From: Pseudomonas sp. TH43
Lineage (GTDB): Bacteria; Pseudomonadota; Gammaproteobacteria; Pseudomonadales; Pseudomonadaceae
DNA length: 64,000 bases
Direction of reading: 5' to 3'
Assembly (NCBI RefSeq): GCF_016650635.1
Contig: NZ_JAEKFI010000001.1
Span: forward strand, 1,364,001-1,428,000
Shown here: one piece after another, positions 44,285 through 53,030 of the stretch
Layout of the letters: each line of letters begins with the position of its first letter
Position numbering within the stretch: position 1 is the first letter of the stretch
Notes under the pieces: generated by a model
Database searches by the model: none
What the model was told of the DNA's origin: nothing
The model's input: the letters and a program-made list of their open reading frames with translations, nothing else
Translations under genes and position numbers: made by a program

Positions 44285-44399
44285 TCAGTCCGTGAGCCAC
44301 CACACCATTTCCGCGAAGGGCATTGCCTGGATTTCGGCGGCAGAGAATCCAGTCTCCGCCGCCAGACGTTTTGCCGCCCCCTTGATCACGTTGGGGTTA
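44285..44399 (-). CDS. E' extension of the tail assembly chaperone (reached by frameshift)
   Basis: The frame one base ahead of the upstream chaperone reads through to 44285 and encodes FNPNVIKGAAKRLAAETG and AAEIQAMPFAEMVWWLTD, the P2 gpE' type. No ribosome site or start codon fits it, so it is expected as an E-E' fusion made by frameshifting near 44400. Confidence 0.7.
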
Positions 44400-44996
44400 A
44401 AGCCCGTCGTCGTTGTCCATGCGAAAATAGCCGGCCTGCAAGCGGCTGAAGTCCACCAGCTTGAGATTCTCCAGATCCGCCACCGGCGCACCGGACAACG
44501 CCGAGAACAGCACCAACTCGCGCTGTTCTGCGTCGCCGCCGGCCTCGCGGTTGGCTTCGCGCACGTCACGCACGGTCGGCGAACGTAAGGCGAGCTTGTC
44601 GACCAGCACGTCGTTGATCTTGCTCGGGCTCGAAAACGTCACCAGCGCCTGATCGGTGGTAACCGACAGCCACGCCGGTTTCGATGCGGAGTAATCGGTG
44701 TCAGGCGCCAGAGTCGAATAGGCCGTTTGCACACGGCGATAGTCCGTCAGTTTGAGCCCTTCCAGATCCTTGAGCCCGACCTCAGTCAGGCCGGCGAACA
44801 TAATCAGCTCGCGCTGCTCGTCGTTGCCGTTCGACGCGTGATCAGCGGCACGCACCGCGCGTACCGAGGGTTCGCGCATGGTCAGCGTTTCGACGTTGAC
44901 GCCGTTGGCCTCACTCGGACGCGTGAGCGTGATCACGGCGCCGTCAGCGGTGATCGACAGCCAGGCCGGCAGTGGTTTATCAGTTACGTGAGTCAT
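44397..44996 (-). CDS. Tail assembly chaperone gpE, internally duplicated
   Basis: 199 residues, about twice the usual length. PAWLSITADGAVITLTRPSE with EQRELIMFAGL and LEGLKLTDYRRVQ in the first half recurs as PAWLSVTTDQALVTFSSPSK, EQRELVLFSAL and LENLKLVDFSRLQ in the second. The stop at 44397 is bypassed in the presumed E-E' product. Binds the tape measure protein during tail assembly. Confidence 0.85.
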   Translation of the reverse strand: MTHVTDKPLPAWLSITADGAVITLTRPSEANGVNVETLTMREPSVRAVRAADHASNGNDEQRELIMFAGLTEVGLKDLEGLKLTDYRRVQTAYSTLAPDTDYSASKPAWLSVTTDQALVTFSSPSKINDVLVDKLALRSPTVRDVREANREAGGDAEQRELVLFSALSGAPVADLENLKLVDFSRLQAGYFRMDNDDGL

Positions 44997-45010
44997 GTGG
45001 TTCTATTCCC

Positions 45011-45514
45011 TTAGAGGCCGAGCGCGGCGCGTACTTCCGCCAGTTGATCTTTGCCGTCGACGATTTGAATGCCGGCGACCATGTCGATTTCGTACATCAG
45101 GCGTCCGTCGATTTCGAGCTTGTAATAGGTGACCGCGACGGCGTGCTTGATCTCGGCCGCATCACCGGCCTTCCAGTCGCCCAGGTCGACCTCTTTGAGC
45201 AGGCCGCGCAAGGTGGCAACGACTGCCGTCACCGCGCCCTTCTGGCCACGGAAGGCACCCCGGAACGTCGCATTGAAGGCGGTGCCATCGGCGAGGCCGA
45301 AGTACTTAAGCGACTCACGGCGAACGCCCTTGGTGACAAAGCTCGCCTCCATCTTTTCAAGACCCTGATTCATCTCGATCGAGCCGGCCATGCCACCGCC
45401 GCGATACTCGTCGGTCTTGGTGGTCATCTTGGGCAGCGTCAGGCTCGGCACGTCGCCGGCAAAGTTCACGCCGTCGACAAACAGGTTGGTGTTAAACAAA
45501 GTCTGAGGAATCAT
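45011..45514 (-). CDS. Phage major tail tube protein (FII)
   Basis: 167 residues with AAGGGGG upstream. MIPQTLFNTNLFVDGVNFAG and PKMTTKTDEYRGGGM are the P2 FII signature. Follows the sheath gene. Confidence 0.93.
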   Translation of the reverse strand: MIPQTLFNTNLFVDGVNFAGDVPSLTLPKMTTKTDEYRGGGMAGSIEMNQGLEKMEASFVTKGVRRESLKYFGLADGTAFNATFRGAFRGQKGAVTAVVATLRGLLKEVDLGDWKAGDAAEIKHAVAVTYYKLEIDGRLMYEIDMVAGIQIVDGKDQLAEVRAALGL

Positions 45515-45527
45515 TTGCTAGGCCCCC

Positions 45528-46694
45528 TTAGGCTGCTTCAAGCACTTCGGTCATCCATTGATCGGTGACCTCGAAAAGGAAATTCGGGTTTTCTGCCGGC
45601 GGCACGTCGGTGAAGCGGATGCGCCAATACACCTTGCCTTGGGCGATCTGGCTGGCCGTGTTCAGCTCGGTGTCCGGGAACACCTCAAAGTTGATGATCG
45701 CGCCCTGGGCTTTCAGGTCGGCCATAAATGCGTTGAGGCCGTTGGTCACGTCGCTGACGTAGGTCTTGGTGATCGAGCGATCGACCGCCCACTTGTGCCC
45801 GGCCTGTACCGCATCCATCAGGATGAACAGCGTGCGCACGCGGGTGACGAAAGCCCATTTCGGATCGCTCGACAGCGTGCGGTTACCCCACAAGCGATAA
45901 CCGTCGTCACGGATGATCGTGGCAATATTGGCGTTATTGAGCAGGTTGGCCCGGCACGTCTCGTCGCCGTCCAGGTACTCGACCGCGCGGCCGGTGCCGG
46001 TGATGCCGGCGAACTCTTTGTTCGACGGCGAGGCCCAGAATCCGTACTCGGCATCCGTCCACGCAAACAGGCCCGCCGCCCAAGCCGAGCCGGGCGCGTC
46101 GATCGTCGCGCTGGTGACGGTGTCCCAGAACTGCACGCCCGGGTCGACCATGTACAGGTTGCGGCTGCCGAAGTTCTCGGCGTAGGCCATGGCGGCCTCA
46201 TCGGTGGTACCCGGGCCGTCGAGGATGGCGATGGCTCGCAGCTTCTGCGCCACGCTGTCGATCGCCGTGGCCACCGCTTGAGTTCTGGTATGACCCGGCG
46301 CAATCAACAACCGAGGCTGTGCGTTGTACAGGCTCTTGCCGTCGATCAGCGCTTGCAGGCCGGTACGCTGGCCCGAGACCAGAACGCCGCCGATGATCGC
46401 CGAGGTTTGCAGTGCAGCGTCTTCAAGCTTGGGCACGCCGATGGCGACGATCACCGCCTTGGCTTTGACGTAGATCGCCTGACAGGCCTTGGTGATAGCC
46501 GAGTCAGCACCAAAGGCGGCGATCGCTTCGCGCTCGGTGGTGATCAACTTCAGTTCGCCGGCCTTGGCCGTACCGCCGCCGAGGATGCCCGGGGTGAAGG
46601 TGTCGCAAAGACCGATGATCGAAGACGACGGCAGCGAAATGGTGCGCGCGCCCGTCTTGATTTCGGTGGTCGTAACGCCGTGAAAGAAACTCAT
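45528..46694 (-). CDS. Phage contractile tail sheath protein (FI)
   Basis: 388 residues from ATG 46694. MSFFHGVTTTEIKTGARTIS at the N-terminus and DVPPAENPNFLFEVTDQWM near the C-terminus are typical P2 FI. Confirms a contractile tail. Confidence 0.94.
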   Translation of the reverse strand: MSFFHGVTTTEIKTGARTISLPSSSIIGLCDTFTPGILGGGTAKAGELKLITTEREAIAAFGADSAITKACQAIYVKAKAVIVAIGVPKLEDAALQTSAIIGGVLVSGQRTGLQALIDGKSLYNAQPRLLIAPGHTRTQAVATAIDSVAQKLRAIAILDGPGTTDEAAMAYAENFGSRNLYMVDPGVQFWDTVTSATIDAPGSAWAAGLFAWTDAEYGFWASPSNKEFAGITGTGRAVEYLDGDETCRANLLNNANIATIIRDDGYRLWGNRTLSSDPKWAFVTRVRTLFILMDAVQAGHKWAVDRSITKTYVSDVTNGLNAFMADLKAQGAIINFEVFPDTELNTASQIAQGKVYWRIRFTDVPPAENPNFLFEVTDQWMTEVLEAA

Positions 46695-46714
46695 AAAGTC
46701 CAATCTCCAGAAAC

Positions 46715-46739
46715 GAAAAAGCCCCGCATCCGCGAGGCT
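46715..46739 (-). terminator. Hairpin with U-run before the sheath ribosome site
   Basis: AGCCCCGC and GCGAGGCT pair imperfectly; in the minus direction TTTTTCGTTTCTGGAG follows, so the ribosome site comes right after the hairpin. Confidence 0.5.
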
Positions 46740-46755
46740 GTTGTGGGGTGTTCGT

Positions 46756-46767
46756 GTTACGCGTAAC
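46756..46767. repeat. Dispersed copy of the GTTACGCGTAAC palindrome
   Basis: A 12-bp perfect palindrome in the gap between tail fibre chaperone and sheath, identical to the core of the array at 36508. Confidence 0.85.
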
Positions 46768-46768
46768 G

Positions 46769-46799
46769 GAAAAGAAAACGCCCCGTCAGTGCGGGGCGT
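46769..46799 (-). terminator. Terminator after the fibre chaperone gene
   Basis: ACGCCCCG pairs with CGGGGCGT, followed on the minus strand by TTTTCTTTTCC. Confidence 0.75.
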
Positions 46800-47225
46800 C
46801 TATTGAGGCGGCTCGGTCACCCACAGCGGGGCAATCGGGCGATGATCAGCGAGCGGAAATTGCTCCCCTTGCGGCCAGTCGCGCAACTGCCGACGGTACG
46901 CCTGCAGCTCGGTATATTGCTCGGCGGTGATCGAGGTCGGATCACCCTGCTCGATCTCGTCGCGATTGCGGACCACCAGCGGATCAGTCAACGCCAATTG
47001 AACATCACGCCACATACGCTCAGCAGCAGCCAACTCATCAGAGGTAGGCAATTGCGGATTAGCCAACACGGGGACGCCATCATCTCCCCACTCAATAACC
47101 TTGCCCTCGCCCTGCCCAGCGAGCAGCTCGGCGTGATACTTGGCCGAGATTTCAATCACGTCCGCCGGCATGACGGCGTGAACTGCGGGGTCATAGAAAC
47201 CGCGCTTTAGCTTCGAAGAATACAT
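46800..47225 (-). CDS. Tail fibre assembly chaperone
   Basis: 141 residues with AAGGGG upstream. MYSSKLKRGFYDPAVHAVMP and ERMWRDVQLALTDPLVVRNR are typical of the small proteins that fold phage tail fibres. Directly follows the fibre gene. Confidence 0.88.
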   Translation of the reverse strand: MYSSKLKRGFYDPAVHAVMPADVIEISAKYHAELLAGQGEGKVIEWGDDGVPVLANPQLPTSDELAAAERMWRDVQLALTDPLVVRNRDEIEQGDPTSITAEQYTELQAYRRQLRDWPQGEQFPLADHRPIAPLWVTEPPQ

Positions 47226-47234
47226 ACCTACCCC

Positions 47235-48836
47235 TTAGTAGCCGATGGCAAGCCAGTTATGCACCAATGTGGCGGCCTGCGGGTTGTAGATGTTGAACCC
47301 GGTCAGCGTCTGCGTATTCACGCCCGTCATGTAATAGTTGGCTGGAGATGTCAGCCAGAACCCCAGAGTCACGCCCAGGCATGCATTAGGGAACGCCGTG
47401 TAAAACACCACCGGGTTGTTGCCCACAGTCGTCGACGCCGCTTTCACCCCCCACTGAATAATCAGTCCGCCGAGCCAACTCGGAAACGCGATATACCCAT
47501 TGGCCCCCCGATTCACGGAGAAGCCGAATCGCAGTTTTTTCGGCGTGACGATCGTGGCGTCATCAACGCCCGCGTCTGTCAGCGCCTGCGTCGCGATCTT
47601 GGCTGTGCCGAGCTTGATCTCGGTGGCCTGCGTCGCCAATGCAGCGAGCGCCGCAATGTCGATGTTTCCCTGATTGATTGGCGCGTTCCAGGCCTTAAGA
47701 CACCAGACCACCGCCAAGTTGCGCGGGCGGGTTTCGGTGCCGCCTTTTGCTGCTCCCGGCCCGAACACATTGGACGTAACAGTGGCCGGCAACACCCCGG
47801 CCCCAGCGGCTCTATTAGTCGGACTCAAATTACTGACTGCACTACCAACCACGTTGCCAGCTGTAGGGTTAGGCGTTGACCCAGACTCAGCAGAGAGGAC
47901 CGCGTGAAAGTGGTCGACGAATGACTGATCTTGATAACTCCCGATCCCCCGCCCGGCATCCACACCGCGCCCATGATCCCAGCCACGCAGGAACTCGCCG
48001 CGCGATTCCGGCAAGCGGAAATTGCCGGCGCCCTCGTCGCCTTTGTTGAAGGCCGTGCCGAGGAATGCCGCCAGATCGGGATAGGCGGCAATGCTCTTGA
48101 CGCTGCCGTCTAGCTCCAGAAACCCGGGCGCGACCTTGTCCACCGGAAACGCGACCATTGCACCCACCGGCAACGCCGAAGCCTGGGCAATCATCGCCTC
48201 GATCTCGGCCTTGGTGTAGCTGTCCTTGATCCCCATTTTCGCCAGCGTGTCGGGGTTGTCGCCCGAGACCACAATCCCGCGATCGTTGACCTTGACCCGC
48301 GTGTATTCGCCGGGCGTCTTGTTCTTCGGCAGCACTTCCAGAATGGCCGCGTCGACGTAGGCGCGCGAGGCCAGGACAATCGCCGGATCGATCTTGAGCG
48401 TGATGTTGCCGGTGCTGGTGACGATGAAATTCATCCGCACGATTTGCGTGCGGCCCGAGCCTTGCGACAGCAGCGGCTTGAAGCTCGGCGCGCAGTTGGC
48501 CACCGCCACCAGATCGCCGTCCGCATCGTACAGGCCGATTTCGCGGATCCACTTACCGCCCTCGTCGGCCGGGATAACCTGCTCGGCGATGATCACCGCC
48601 GGATTCACCGGGTCGATCTTCAATTGGTTCAGCGGCTTGCGGCGCCACTCGTTGATCAGTTTGGTTTGACCGACTGACGGCACCGGATTGGGCGGGTTTT
48701 CCAAGCCGGCCGGGTTGGCATCGCCAACGCCCATTTGGGTGATTAGCCAGGGAATGCCGAGCGCGTCGGCGTTCGCCTGCTTGGCCATCCCCACGTTCGT
48801 GAGGATCGCGAGAAACTGCGAATTCGCATCAATCAT
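47235..48836 (-). CDS. Phage tail fibre protein (gpH-like, with collar domain)
   Basis: 533 residues, the receptor-binding fibre. The N-terminus (FLAILTNVGMAKQANADALG) is the P2 H baseplate attachment. The centre carries a tail-collar segment (FLELDGSVKSIAAYPDLAAF, FRLPESRGEFLRGWDHGRG). The C-terminal part resembles the receptor-binding tips of Pseudomonas phage and pyocin fibres and will set host range. Overlaps gpI by 8 bp. Confidence 0.9.
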   Translation of the reverse strand: MIDANSQFLAILTNVGMAKQANADALGIPWLITQMGVGDANPAGLENPPNPVPSVGQTKLINEWRRKPLNQLKIDPVNPAVIIAEQVIPADEGGKWIREIGLYDADGDLVAVANCAPSFKPLLSQGSGRTQIVRMNFIVTSTGNITLKIDPAIVLASRAYVDAAILEVLPKNKTPGEYTRVKVNDRGIVVSGDNPDTLAKMGIKDSYTKAEIEAMIAQASALPVGAMVAFPVDKVAPGFLELDGSVKSIAAYPDLAAFLGTAFNKGDEGAGNFRLPESRGEFLRGWDHGRGVDAGRGIGSYQDQSFVDHFHAVLSAESGSTPNPTAGNVVGSAVSNLSPTNRAAGAGVLPATVTSNVFGPGAAKGGTETRPRNLAVVWCLKAWNAPINQGNIDIAALAALATQATEIKLGTAKIATQALTDAGVDDATIVTPKKLRFGFSVNRGANGYIAFPSWLGGLIIQWGVKAASTTVGNNPVVFYTAFPNACLGVTLGFWLTSPANYYMTGVNTQTLTGFNIYNPQAATLVHNWLAIGY

Positions 48837-49437
48837 AATAAACGTCCAGGGTGTCTATGGTGTGTTCGCGACCGACCACGCCGAAGCTGCCGGTGACCTC
48901 GATGTCACGCATGACGGGTGGGTAAACGTCGATTTCGTCGCCTTCGTAGAGGGACACGGCGATATTCAAATCACCTTGTGTTTCGAGGCTGATCGCCAAT
49001 CCGGTCAGTTGCCGCGTGACGGGCTTGGCGTCGTCGATCAGGCGTTCAAGCTCCTGATACATTTCCTCAGTGATACCGGTGTCGAGCACGCCGACCTTCA
49101 AGGCGAAGGTGCCCGGTACGCCCTCGGGCACGGTCTGGAACCACTCGATAATCTCGATCAGATAGCCCAGCGGTTCGACCACCCGACGCAGCGCGCCGAT
49201 CGTGCCCTTGTGCTTGTGGATGTAGAACGATGCCTTGATGGCCGCGCGCTTGGTCGCCTCAGGCCATCGGTAGTCCCAGCGATCGACCGACCACGCCCAC
49301 GCCAGATGCGGCAGCAGATGAACCGGACAGGTTTCGGCGTTGTACAGCTCACGCAGCGGGACAATCGTCTTCTCGAAAAAACCGGCCTCCATGGCCCGTT
49401 CCAGTTGCGTGCTGTTGATCGGCAGAAAGCTCTTCAT
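48829..49437 (-). CDS. Phage baseplate/tail protein I (gpI)
   Basis: 202 residues. LPINSTQLERAMEAGF, LPHLAWAWSVDRWDYRWPEA and HKHKGTIGALRRVVEPLGY are hallmark gpI sequence. Part of the P2-like baseplate. Confidence 0.93.
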   Translation of the reverse strand: MKSFLPINSTQLERAMEAGFFEKTIVPLRELYNAETCPVHLLPHLAWAWSVDRWDYRWPEATKRAAIKASFYIHKHKGTIGALRRVVEPLGYLIEIIEWFQTVPEGVPGTFALKVGVLDTGITEEMYQELERLIDDAKPVTRQLTGLAISLETQGDLNIAVSLYEGDEIDVYPPVMRDIEVTGSFGVVGREHTIDTLDVYYD

Positions 49438-49438
49438 G

Positions 49439-50326
49439 TCAGCCCGCCATCGTCAAGTTGTAGCCCGCGCAGTACGCCGCCTGCTCTTTGGTCGGGGCCA
49501 GATCCACCCAGTCGGGCAACTCCACCCGGGAAACGCCGGCAACGTGCAATTGCGCGTCGATCGCGGAACGCGCGACCTCCACACCCAGGCGCTTGCGGGG
49601 ATTGATCCACGCCGCGAGCCGGGCTTTGGCTTCCGCCAGACTGGCATCCATTTCGGGGCCGGCGCCAGCCATGTGCAGAATGGCGTCAATGCGGTAATCA
49701 ATGATTTCCGCACTCTTGACCGTGACCCGATCGCCGACCGGGCGCACGTCGTCATCGTTTAGCTCAGCCCGCACCGTGGCCAACAACTCAGGACTGGCCA
49801 CACCGCGCCCATCACCCTCAGAACTCAGCACCGTTACCGTAACGTAGCAAGGCGCCGGGCTTTCGGCTGACGCATCCGCCACCAGCCCCGAGGCATTGCG
49901 TGCGTGCAGGATGTAGCTGTTACGCGGGCCGGCCGTGGTCAGGCCTTCATAGGCCAACTGGATGCGCTCGCGAAACGGGTCGTCTTCTTCCTTGACCTCG
50001 GGCACCGGTGGTACCGCTTGCAGATCCGCCGCCTGAATAACCAGGCGCTTCAAATTGACGTTGGCCCCGAGGTGATCGAGGTCGCCGGCAATGGCGTACG
50101 CCAGCAACAGGCCCTTGCCGGCGTCGTTGACCCGGGCGCGATTGCCGACCTTGATATAGGCGCCGGTCTCCAGAACCTTGACCACCGGATCACTCTCCAG
50201 CGAGGCCGTCCAGTTGTCGCCCATGTACCCGCGAAAGACCCCTAGCGTGTCTTGATAGGTGTCCTCGAAGTCGAGCGGCTCCAGAACGGTCGGCGCCGGC
50301 AACGCCGACAGATCCACGATATTCAT
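49439..50326 (-). CDS. Baseplate J family protein
   Basis: 295 residues. LPAPTVLEPLDFEDTYQDTL at the N-terminus and YILHARNASGLVADASAESP in the middle are typical gpJ. Its start overlaps the gpW stop (ATGA). Confidence 0.92.
   Translation of the reverse strand: MNIVDLSALPAPTVLEPLDFEDTYQDTLGVFRGYMGDNWTASLESDPVVKVLETGAYIKVGNRARVNDAGKGLLLAYAIAGDLDHLGANVNLKRLVIQAADLQAVPPVPEVKEEDDPFRERIQLAYEGLTTAGPRNSYILHARNASGLVADASAESPAPCYVTVTVLSSEGDGRGVASPELLATVRAELNDDDVRPVGDRVTVKSAEIIDYRIDAILHMAGAGPEMDASLAEAKARLAAWINPRKRLGVEVARSAIDAQLHVAGVSRVELPDWVDLAPTKEQAAYCAGYNLTMAG
49832..49844. repeat. Degenerate copy of the palindrome
   Basis: CGTTACCGTAACG inside gpJ keeps both CGTTAC/GTAACG arms but has a single central base. 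It may be chance. Confidence 0.3.
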
Positions 50327-50649
50327 ACGGCCACCTCTAGCGTGACGCTGTCGCCCAGGTACTGACCGGCGATTTTCAGATTGATTTGCCCGCCGATCAC
50401 CGAAACGACGCTCACCCGATCCAGCTTCAAACGCGGCTCCCAGCGGCCCAGCGCGCGCGCGACTTCCGCCTGCACGGAGCTGATCCAGCCCTTGTTAACG
50501 GGCAAGTCGATAAACCGCCGTATCTTGCTGCCGTACTCGGGACGGTGCCGCCGGCTGCCCAGCGGCGTGCCCAGAATGTCGGGGATCGACTGGCGCAAGT
50601 GAGCGATGCCGGAAATGGGTTGGCCGGTGTGGCGATCCATTCCGATCAT
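50323..50649 (-). CDS. Baseplate assembly protein W (GPW/gp25 family)
   Basis: 108 residues. SGIAHLRQSIPDILGTPLGS and RPEYGSKIRRFIDLPVNKG match gp25-like wedge proteins. Confidence 0.92.
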   Translation of the reverse strand: MIGMDRHTGQPISGIAHLRQSIPDILGTPLGSRRHRPEYGSKIRRFIDLPVNKGWISSVQAEVARALGRWEPRLKLDRVSVVSVIGGQINLKIAGQYLGDSVTLEVAV

Positions 50650-50654
50650 CTATG

Positions 50655-50906
50655 TCACTCCAACGGTTCAAGTTCGGGATGCGCCTTCAGGAAGCTGACA
50701 GCCTGCTCATCGGACGCCGACACCTCGACCTCGTGCTTGGCCACCGCCAGCGTGCGATCCGTTCCAGGGATGCACAGCGTGCGCGAGGTATAGACTTTGT
50801 CGCGAAACTTCAGCAGCAAATCCGGCGCGCGCAGTGGAGCGGTAACAGGCTGGCGAATCGTCGACGGTAATTGCTCCTCGACAGACTGGTCATTGATCTT
50901 GGCCAT
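50655..50906 (-). CDS. Small phage protein of unknown function
   Basis: 83 residues between gpV and gpW, starting MAKINDQSVEEQLP with GGAG upstream. Soluble; no known domain. The position suggests a baseplate role. Confidence 0.7.
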   Translation of the reverse strand: MAKINDQSVEEQLPSTIRQPVTAPLRAPDLLLKFRDKVYTSRTLCIPGTDRTLAVAKHEVEVSASDEQAVSFLKAHPELEPLE

Positions 50907-50923
50907 GGGTTTTCTCCAGGTAC

Positions 50924-50947
50924 AAAAAAGCCCGCACGCGGCGGGCT
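50924..50947 (-). terminator. Hairpin with U-run before the small baseplate gene
   Basis: AGCCCGC pairs with GCGGGCT around ACGCG; T-run, then a ribosome site on the minus strand. Confidence 0.55.
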
Positions 50948-50962
50948 GGATGAATGTTTGGG

Positions 50963-51544
50963 TTAGTGCTTGTGGTGGTTGTCACTGTCGCCGACGGCCA
51001 TTATGTTGCCGGCGCCGTCGATGTTGCCCGTTACGCGTAACGGGCCATCAATATTGACCGGACCCTTGATGTTCACGGTGCCCTCAAGATCGATCGTTCC
51101 CGACTTCACTGTCACCGCGTTATCCGTTACGACGACGTCCGTGCCGCCGACCTTGATCGTCACCGTGCCACTCGGCAGGGTGATGGTGTAGGACTTGGCC
51201 TGCCAGTCGTAGACCAGCGAGCCGCCATCATCGAACCGCCAAACCTCGACGTGATCGCGATTGTCCGGTGGTGGACCGGCATTGCCGTATAGGCCAGGCA
51301 CGAACGTGCCTTGCGAGACGTCCCCGCTGGCACTGATCAAGGTGCCCTGCTCGCCCATGCTTGGCGCGCGCCAGTGGCGTGCCTTGCCGGCGGCGATGCT
51401 GTGCCAACGCACCCAGGCGCTTGTCCACTCGCCATCCGACACCCGACACGCCGGTGGGGAGGCGGCCAGATCCACCGCCACCACATAACAAGCCTTGACC
51501 ACCCCTGCCAGCATGCGGTCATGTTGGGCCGATGCGTAACTCAC
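50963..51544 (-). CDS. Baseplate spike protein V (gpV)
   Basis: 193 residues. An OB-type domain ([20 protein letters not shown]) and a beta-helix needle ([20 protein letters not shown]) end in SDNHHKH, a His cluster like the metal-binding tip of P2 gpV. It punctures the outer membrane. A 20-bp palindrome lies inside the needle coding sequence. Confidence 0.92.
   Translation of the reverse strand: MSYASAQHDRMLAGVVKACYVVAVDLAASPPACRVSDGEWTSAWVRWHSIAAGKARHWRAPSMGEQGTLISASGDVSQGTFVPGLYGNAGPPPDNRDHVEVWRFDDGGSLVYDWQAKSYTITLPSGTVTIKVGGTDVVVTDNAVTVKSGTIDLEGTVNIKGPVNIDGPLRVTGNIDGAGNIMAVGDSDNHHKH
51026..51045. repeat. 20-bp perfect palindrome containing the array motif
   Basis: GCCCGTTACGCGTAACGGGC lies inside gpV and holds the same CGTTACGCGTAACG core as the array. 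Confidence 0.85.
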
Positions 51545-52053
51545 GGTTCTTGCTCCGCATCGACAACCACCTCAACGGCGTAGTCTTCCAACAGGAGTTC
51601 ACCCGGATGATCATCTGGCCATGGCCATTGTTCGGTGCCGAGGTAAATCTGTTGGTTCCACTCCACCAGCCAGACCGTATAACCATCGAGCTGCGGCTGG
51701 GTCCAGTCCTGCACTGCCTGGACAAACTCGGCGGGTTCGACAGCCAGGCCCCACGTCTGGGCGCGCAGCAGCACGGCCAATTGAGTCACCAATTGCACGG
51801 CCTGTTGGTGATGGTTCGGCTTGATCGGGTCGACGATGACGCGCGCCTCGAACTTGCAGACCAGCGAGGTTTCGCCGGTGCCGATATCCGTACCCGGCTC
51901 AATCTCGGCCAGTTCCAGAAATACCGCCGGCAGCACCACGCGATCCGCGATGTTCGGCCAGGCAGTGACGGCCTGCACGCCCGGCAAGTGGGTACGCAGA
52001 TGCTGTTCTACCGCCCGATAAAGCTGGTCCAGGCTGAACGGTTCGTCAGACAT
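51541..52053 (-). CDS. Phage tail completion / terminator-like protein
   Basis: 170 residues, beginning [20 protein letters not shown], in the position of tail terminators between gpZ and gpV. The sequence fits a minor tail protein of the Gp37-like kind; exact family not sure. Overlaps gpZ and gpV by a few bases. Confidence 0.65.
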   Translation of the reverse strand: MSDEPFSLDQLYRAVEQHLRTHLPGVQAVTAWPNIADRVVLPAVFLELAEIEPGTDIGTGETSLVCKFEARVIVDPIKPNHHQQAVQLVTQLAVLLRAQTWGLAVEPAEFVQAVQDWTQPQLDGYTVWLVEWNQQIYLGTEQWPWPDDHPGELLLEDYAVEVVVDAEQEP

Positions 52054-52711
52054 TGCCGATCCTCTTAAGGTACTTCTGCAGCTCGTAGTTGAGTTCCTGC
52101 TTCAGGATTTCCAACAGACGTTCATCTGCCTTTTTGACCCAACTGTCGAAATGCGGCCGGGCTTGCTCCAGCGACACTTTGGCCTTAGCCAGTGGGAAAC
52201 GACTGCCGTGTTCGGCGACCCAGCCAGAACTCGCCCCGCGACCGGGGGAGACCGTGCTGTCGGGATAGTCGTCCCCGTTGAAATGCTTGCTGGCTGTGCG
52301 GATCCAGATGTCGGGTTTGTTGCCGTAGACCTTCTTGAGGAAAGCTCCTTGGTAACGCCGCCCCGCCACTGACACGCCGCTACCGGTTTGCCGCGCCCGA
52401 CCTATCCGGCTGGACTCGATGGCGTTCAAACCGAACCACAGTTTGCCGCTCGCGGCACCGCCGGAAACCGGATAGCTGCGCAAGCGTTGACGCACCGCCG
52501 CGACAGCAATGCGCTCTGAGCGGCTAACAGCCCGGGCAATGTGCGTGCGTAACCAGCCAAGCGTCTTGTTGATCGCACGCCGATGCGCCGCCGCTGCTGC
52601 CTTAGGCACCACCGCCGCGAAGTCTTGAAACGCCTGAAAGTCTGTGGCCGAAGACTGGATGGAGATCATCCCGCCGCCGGCCGAGGGTTTGAAATAGCTG
52701 CCGACGCTCAT
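52046..52711 (-). CDS. Minor tail protein Z-like (lambda gpZ)
   Basis: 221 residues. FQAFQDFAAVVPKAAAAAHR with AINKTLGWLRTHIARAVS and a central basic region fit prophage minor tail protein Z. Its start overlaps the stop of the preceding gene (ATGA). Confidence 0.78.
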   Translation of the reverse strand: MSVGSYFKPSAGGGMISIQSSATDFQAFQDFAAVVPKAAAAAHRRAINKTLGWLRTHIARAVSRSERIAVAAVRQRLRSYPVSGGAASGKLWFGLNAIESSRIGRARQTGSGVSVAGRRYQGAFLKKVYGNKPDIWIRTASKHFNGDDYPDSTVSPGRGASSGWVAEHGSRFPLAKAKVSLEQARPHFDSWVKKADERLLEILKQELNYELQKYLKRIGNV

Positions 52712-53028
52712 GGACGCAACCTCAGAATCAAGGCGACCAGACCGTCGCCGCTCGGTTCGAGCTGAATCAGGTCGTAGTCGCCGCCGCCATCCAAAGCCGG
52801 CAACTCGACGCTGACCAGCATGCCCTGTTCCAGACCTTGCGAATCACTGACGCGGATCTCGAAGCGAGGCTCGCGCAGCCCGGTGTTGAGCTTGCCGAAC
52901 TTGGGTTGCAGCCAGGGCGCGGCAAACATGCCGAACACTGGCTCTTCGCGACCCTCGATCCGTGCGGTATCACCCAGCGTCTCGAACACCACCGCGTCTA
53001 CCTCGGCGACCAGGTCGCGAAAGCCCAT
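52708..53028 (-). CDS. Head-tail joining protein, lambda FII-like
   Basis: 106 residues from ATG 53028. MGFRDLVAEVDAVVFETLGD is close to other lambda FII-like proteins that join head and tail. Follows the capsid gene, whose stop is at 53031. Confidence 0.75.
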   Translation of the reverse strand: MGFRDLVAEVDAVVFETLGDTARIEGREEPVFGMFAAPWLQPKFGKLNTGLREPRFEIRVSDSQGLEQGMLVSVELPALDGGGDYDLIQLEPSGDGLVALILRLRP

Positions 53029-53030
53029 GG

